DNA of 64,000 nucleotides. Source: Linyphia triangularis. Lineage: Eukaryota > Arthropoda > Arachnida > Araneae > Linyphiidae. The notes beneath the pieces were generated by a model, which made no database searches, was not told the origin of the DNA, and was given only the letters and a program-made list of their open reading frames with translations. The position numbers and the translations under genes were made by a program. Below are positions 59,556 through 64,000 of the stretch, piece by piece. The DNA lies in the NCBI GenBank assembly GCA_963978545.1, contig OZ021722.1, forward strand, positions 14,822,801-14,886,800, read 5' to 3'. The number at the start of each line of letters is the position of its first letter. Within the stretch, counting starts at the first letter, position 1.

Positions 59556-60221
59556 AGTGTGTTCCAAATTAAAATTTAGCTTGGAAACAACCAAAAATTT
59601 ATTATTCAACATTCTACCAAAAACACTTGAGTATTTATTCTCGAACAATTAAAAAATGTCTAAAAATGAGAGGTTTTTTTAATGTTACTAGACACTCTTT
59701 TAAAGTGAAAATGGCACATAAGGTCCTTCAGGTAATATAGGCCATTAAAATTCTAGAATTCTCATCTAAATGGATTAAGGTTCCAGAGAGAAATCTTTAT
59801 TGCGCTTTTATTCTAACCTTCCTCCGTATAGACAGAGATAACCTTACAAGTTACAAAATGAAAGTCATTATAATATACGACGCCTCCCCAAAAAAAATTT
59901 ATGGGAGAAATTCTCGTTATCATCGGCATTTTTAAGTTTTAAGAAGAACATGCGATATCTCTAATCTTCGGAAGACTCTTCAAGTTCTTTTAGGAACGCC
60001 TCCGGTCCTGACACTCAACTTCTTTATCACTAGCCATTATTAATATATCGCTTGCGATCTTTAAATTATCAACCGAAAAATCTGCTCAATAGATAACAAA
60101 CTTTTGAGCACGTTACCCTAAAATCGAGTGGGGCGTGGAAATAAAAAGACTTTATTGCACTTTCGAAATATGCATATGCTTAAATACCGTGTACCCTAAC
60201 GGAAGACATCAGTACCGAACA
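59556..60221. other. Upstream region of P450-C
   Basis: No recognised repeat. AATAAAAAG at 60140-60148 and TTAAATA near 60180 are weak TATA-like candidates within 85 bases of the start codon. Confidence 0.3.
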
Positions 60222-60570
60222 ATGTCGTTGACCGACTACATCTCTGCTCCACTTGCAGTATCCGTGGCCGTTACAGGCCTCACTTGCATCCTGGTCAATT
60301 TCTGGAGGAGGAACAGGAACTTGCCACCTGGACCATGGGGACTTCCCTTCTTGGGTTACTACCCGTTCATCTCTGAGGAGCCTTTCCGAGATTTTGCCAA
60401 ACTTGCTGCAAAATACGGCGATGTTTTCAGCTTCAGAAGCGCTGGAGGTTCGTTGTTTGTGGTCGTTAACGGAACAAAAGCCATCAAAGACACGCTGGTG
60501 AACCGAGCGGAAGAATTCATTGGCAAACCTCTGGAGAGTAACTTCTTGGATTGGCTATCTGATGGGTTAG
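60222..60570 (+). CDS. P450-C coding exon 1
   Basis: ATG 60222 in AACAATGTCG with A at -3; donor GGGTTAG|GTAAGT. It encodes the WRRNRNLPPGPWGLPFLGYY hinge region and ends SDGLG. Confidence 0.94.
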
Positions 60571-63354
60571 GTAAGTTAGGTATCCTAATTATTTAAAAAA
60601 AAAATAAAAAAAAGTCAATAATAAGATGTCAACGCCATTTTCATTCATTTTGAATTTGTGTTCTACAAACGATTTTGTTAAAATTTCTTACTACCTTAAT
60701 CGAAATGGTCTAGTTGTTGATTTTAAATGAGTGCCTGTTGGATAAATTTCGATTGATTTTCTTATTTCCATCATTGTAATTCCTTAGATTAACCATTACG
60801 TCAAACCGACAACGATAATTATCTCTTCACTAAAGGACACTTAGAAAGCAATGAAGAACAACACCAGAAATGAAAGATTGCTCAATTTACGACTTCAAAT
60901 TTGAATTCGAAAAGTATTCGAAACTGAAGGTCGTAATTTTCAGCTATTTCACGTCAACTCATTCTACAAGGACAAAATTTCTTCAACTTGAAATTGCATT
61001 AGAACCACTTTCGAAGCAACGTGTATCAGAGACAAACAGCCGTTTAATACAGGTAATTTTTTTGACGATAAAGGTATGTTTACGATGATATTTTACTACT
61101 TATGAAATCGGTTACAATAATATGGATTTATTAATATAAACTGCTAGTATATAAGTGATTTCCAATAAAATCATATTTGATCCCCACATTTTAAATCGAA
61201 TGCAAATACATAAAAATTTAGAAAAACTTTTAAGGTAAAAGTCTCATGCTCTAGCAATTAGTGAAGTAATCTGAATCCAGCTTCTCAGCTAGATTTTCAA
61301 TATACTTCTGCAGTTCATGCTTCTTCCACTTCATGCTTCAGGGAAAGTTTATATTTTTGCTGATGATAAGAAGAACATTTTTTCTCTGAATTTTCTTTCA
61401 GCAGTCAAGATGTTAAATCACACAATTCAAGTATTATATTTTAGTTCATTTTTTATATAAGTTCAACTACTGTAAACTCGCATTGTTACGTAAATCTGCA
61501 TTTATTGAAGACAAATCAGTATTTTGACTTATTATATACTATATACTTACTATATACATTTCTACTGTCTATTATTTAAAATAATTTTCGAGCTCATTAA
61601 GCATCAATACGGTTCAATAATCTTTACAAGAGTTATTTAAAGTATACATTTTCAATGAATTGCGAAAATGAAATATTTTTTATAAATATCATATTTTCCA
61701 CAAAAATGGTCCCTTTCGGCTGGAACTTCATAAATAACACTTGAATATTATTTCTGTATTTCTAAATATTTAAAGGGCATATGCGGGACTCTTTTTTTTT
61801 TTTTATTTAAATTAAAATGGACTTTTAATTCATAAAATTTATTCTTCTTCTAATTAATTAAAATTTAATTGAATGGCTAATCGCAGAAACCCCATAACTG
61901 CTGAATGTCCAATTTGTAGATAATTAAAGAAAAACTATCTCCCATCTTTAGAAAATATTTTCTAAAAAAATATACAATATGAATAATAAGTTGTGAGTTT
62001 AGGAGGTAAAGTCAGCTCAACTTTTAATTTAAGTAGAGGGAGAGAAACAATTTTCTTTAATTGCAAAACTAACATTTTGCAGTTATCGCTTATTGCAGAA
62101 ACCATAACTGCAAAACTAAAACTTTGCAGTTATGGTTTTTACAATAAGCGATGGAATTGAATAAATTTCTAACATGTGTTTCTGTAGTTAATTTAATGAA
62201 GATATTTAGAATCTTATACTTCATAACTAACACAACCACATTTTTTTTTCTCATCGTCTTTGTGTTTGAACTTGGCCTTTCTTACATAAATGATTTTCTT
62301 AAAGATTTCAAAGATGAGCATCGATAATGTTATCAAGTGTGTAAGCTTTCTTGGCTGATTAAAAAAAATGCTTACTGATAGCGATATAAGAAAAGTGATA
62401 TTGATAATGATACTACACACACTGATAGCGATAAGAAATTATACTTAAATTCTCTTTTTGATACAATTTTAAATGAGATAAAAACTTACTGATAGTAATC
62501 CATGATTGTTGCGATTCTGATCACCTTTCAAGTGATAGCTATCTGAAAAGAGTTATACGTTAAAGTGATAGTCAACTATAATTTAAAACCTTTGTATTTA
62601 GTTTGTTTTAAAAAAAGACAGTAATAATTAGAAATTCAGGGGTATGTGCTTTTTTAACGCTTTATATCATAGAGAATTGGATGAGAGACAGCTTTTTAGT
62701 TTTAGTTCCAAAAATTAGACCTAAAATTCAGTTGGGATGGGTATAGAGCAAAAATTCTAAACTGGCAATCCATGGAAACCTTTTATGTGAAGTTTAGAAT
62801 TTCGATTTTGCAATTAGTCTACTTCCAAATGAATGAATGTAGTACAATGTTTTGCTATATTTTTTATACCATAATTTACAGATATTTTTAAAAGGACATT
62901 ACGAAAGGAGCAAAAATTCGGTATGGAATGCGTGTAAAATAAATTCAGTGCGAGAACATTTTTAGAAATCCAAAACAAATAATCCCTCACCGTTAAAAAC
63001 TATACGATTCATTATTTCCACAGGCGTTACTCAGGAGGAAGGTTCCACTTGGAAGGAGCACCGACGATACTTTTTGCACACAGCCAAGAACTTCGGATTC
63101 GGGAAGTTGGAAATAGAAGCAACGGTCCACGACGAGATCAGGAACCTGAAGGAAGACCTACTGAAGACCAATGGGCAGCCCATTGATTTAGGGGTCCATC
63201 TCGATTACGTCATCAACACTGTCATCATGAAAATCATGTTTGCAAGGAAGATCGACAAGGACGGTGCAGTTTTCAGGAGACTCTCAAAAGTCGTACATAA
63301 CTTGCTGGCTAACATTGCTGACAACCGATTGATGCTTGTTGGAATTCCTTTTAG
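60222..63354 (+). CDS. P450-C: CYP2-clan cytochrome P450, 5' part
   Basis: Two coding exons (60222-60570 and 63024-63354, phases 1 and 2) encode about 226 residues; the rest is beyond the window. Visible: anchor helix (about 7-27), PPGP at 35-38, helix C W126-K-E-H-R130 and the MLVGIPF junction. A frame open further upstream (from 60135) is ignored because MSLTDYI aligns with MALADYL of P450-B. It is the tandem paralogue of P450-B in the same orientation, 16.8 kb downstream of its end. Expected to be a microsomal monooxygenase; integrity of the Cys pocket cannot be judged here. Confidence 0.92.
60571..63023 (+). other. Intron 1 of P450-C
   Basis: 2453 bp, AT-rich, unusually free of the SINEs and MITEs that fill the introns of P450-B. 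Its notable structure is the hairpin at 62087-62150. Confidence 0.7.
62087..62150. repeat. Strong hairpin (28-nt arms, 8-nt loop)
   Basis: The arms CGCTTATTGCAGAAACCATA... (62087-62114) and its reverse complement (62123-62150) match at 26 of 28 positions. Related TTTTGCAGTTAT motifs lie just before it. Confidence 0.85.
63024..63354 (+). CDS. P450-C coding exon 2
   Basis: The acceptor is TTATTTCCACAG|GCGTTAC and the donor CCTTTTAG|GTGAGT, 331 bp. It encodes GVTQEEGSTWKEHRRYFLHT and onward, parallel to P450-B exon 2. Confidence 0.94.
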
Positions 63355-64000
63355 GTGAGTGTTGTCCATTGATGTTTTTAAGTTTCTTTACTCATCGGGA
63401 ACGATTGTAGAGCAACGGTGTTCGTTAAGAGTTGAGGTGTGATCACTAAAGCTGGATCGTTAGTCAATTAAGTCAATCGTTAAGTCAATTTTCAAGGATT
63501 ATAAAAATTTTAGATGATGATATGAAATCTCACTGATTGGATTGTGTTGGAATTTGGTCTCTTTGGTCAACTGGTTTGTGGTGACTTTGTATTGACTGCT
63601 TGAAGCTATTTAAAATTTCACATATGATGATTAGTCATAAAACTGGTGTAAATTGTATGTACAACAAAATTCTTTTGATGGTAACTTACTCAGTGAATGT
63701 TGATCACATGATACTAATAAAAATCATTCATTAAAAACAATATTGATCGATTTTTTATTAATTACAATTTTTATTCTTTTCTTTATTTATGTTACATTCA
63801 CGAAAGCGTTTTAAAGTTTCTATTAATTCCTAAAAATAAACATTAATAATTTCAATGAAATAATGGATATCCACAATAGTACTCTTTGCTTCGTTAAGGA
63901 ATCTTTAATATTATGTACTCATCATTTTTATCAGCTGTTCCTTGACTTCCTGGTCTGGAATACTGAGTAATTTTTTCAATGTTCTAATTAATAAAATAGT
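63355..64000 (+). other. Start of intron 2 of P450-C
   Basis: AT-rich; no exon is found before the window ends. Confidence 0.6.

Overview
The window looks like a piece of an arachnid nuclear genome, most likely a spider. It is AT-rich, has long introns with GT/AG boundaries, has abundant microsatellites and tRNA-derived SINEs, and contains no prokaryotic gene structure. The assignment to spiders is inference from the style of the P450 proteins and from the repeat landscape. No database search was possible.

Only one gene family can be supported: microsomal cytochrome P450s of the CYP2-clan type, present as three loci. P450-A lies on the minus strand (11075 down to 2860); four coding exons are visible and its haem-binding 3' exons fall beyond the left edge. 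P450-B lies on the plus strand (26078-43429); it is complete, with six coding exons predicting 484 residues, all P450 signature motifs and a downstream AATAAA. P450-C lies on the plus strand (60222-63354); its first two coding exons are present and the rest falls beyond the right edge. B and C are close tandem paralogues (exon 1 roughly 70 percent identical by eye, exon 2 the same length of 331 bp). A is more divergent and head-to-head with B. The exon phases visible in each locus follow the same series (1,2,1,1,1), so all three descend from one ancestral gene. The enzymes should be ER-anchored haem monooxygenases needing a P450 reductase; substrates cannot be read from sequence.

The rest of the window is mostly transposon-derived, and many insertions are datable by intact target-site duplications (TSDs). 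The main items are: seven copies of one tRNA-derived SINE family, including 5'-truncated ones, nearly all with perfect TSDs; three further SINE types; a 4.8 kb hAT-type element (16230-21039); a pogo/Tigger-like element (5713-8044); two decayed Tc1-type transposases (window start and 54080-55479); a decayed P-element/THAP9-like transposase with a recognisable THAP zinc finger (about 48839-52990), interrupted by two different MITEs; a solo LTR with a TATA box (47632-48350); several foldback MITE families; one uncharacterised interspersed repeat family (called B here) with six or seven copies; and tandem arrays inside P450 introns.

Layout: 1-11.1 kb is P450-A with a Tc1 remnant, a Tigger-like element and SINEs in its introns. 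11.1-26 kb is intergenic and dominated by the hAT element and B repeats. 26-43.5 kb is P450-B with transposon-filled introns. 43.5-60.2 kb is intergenic, with the solo LTR, the THAP element and the Tc1 element. 60.2-64 kb is the start of P450-C. Nothing resembles a prokaryotic defence system, a CRISPR array, an rRNA gene or a functional tRNA gene.
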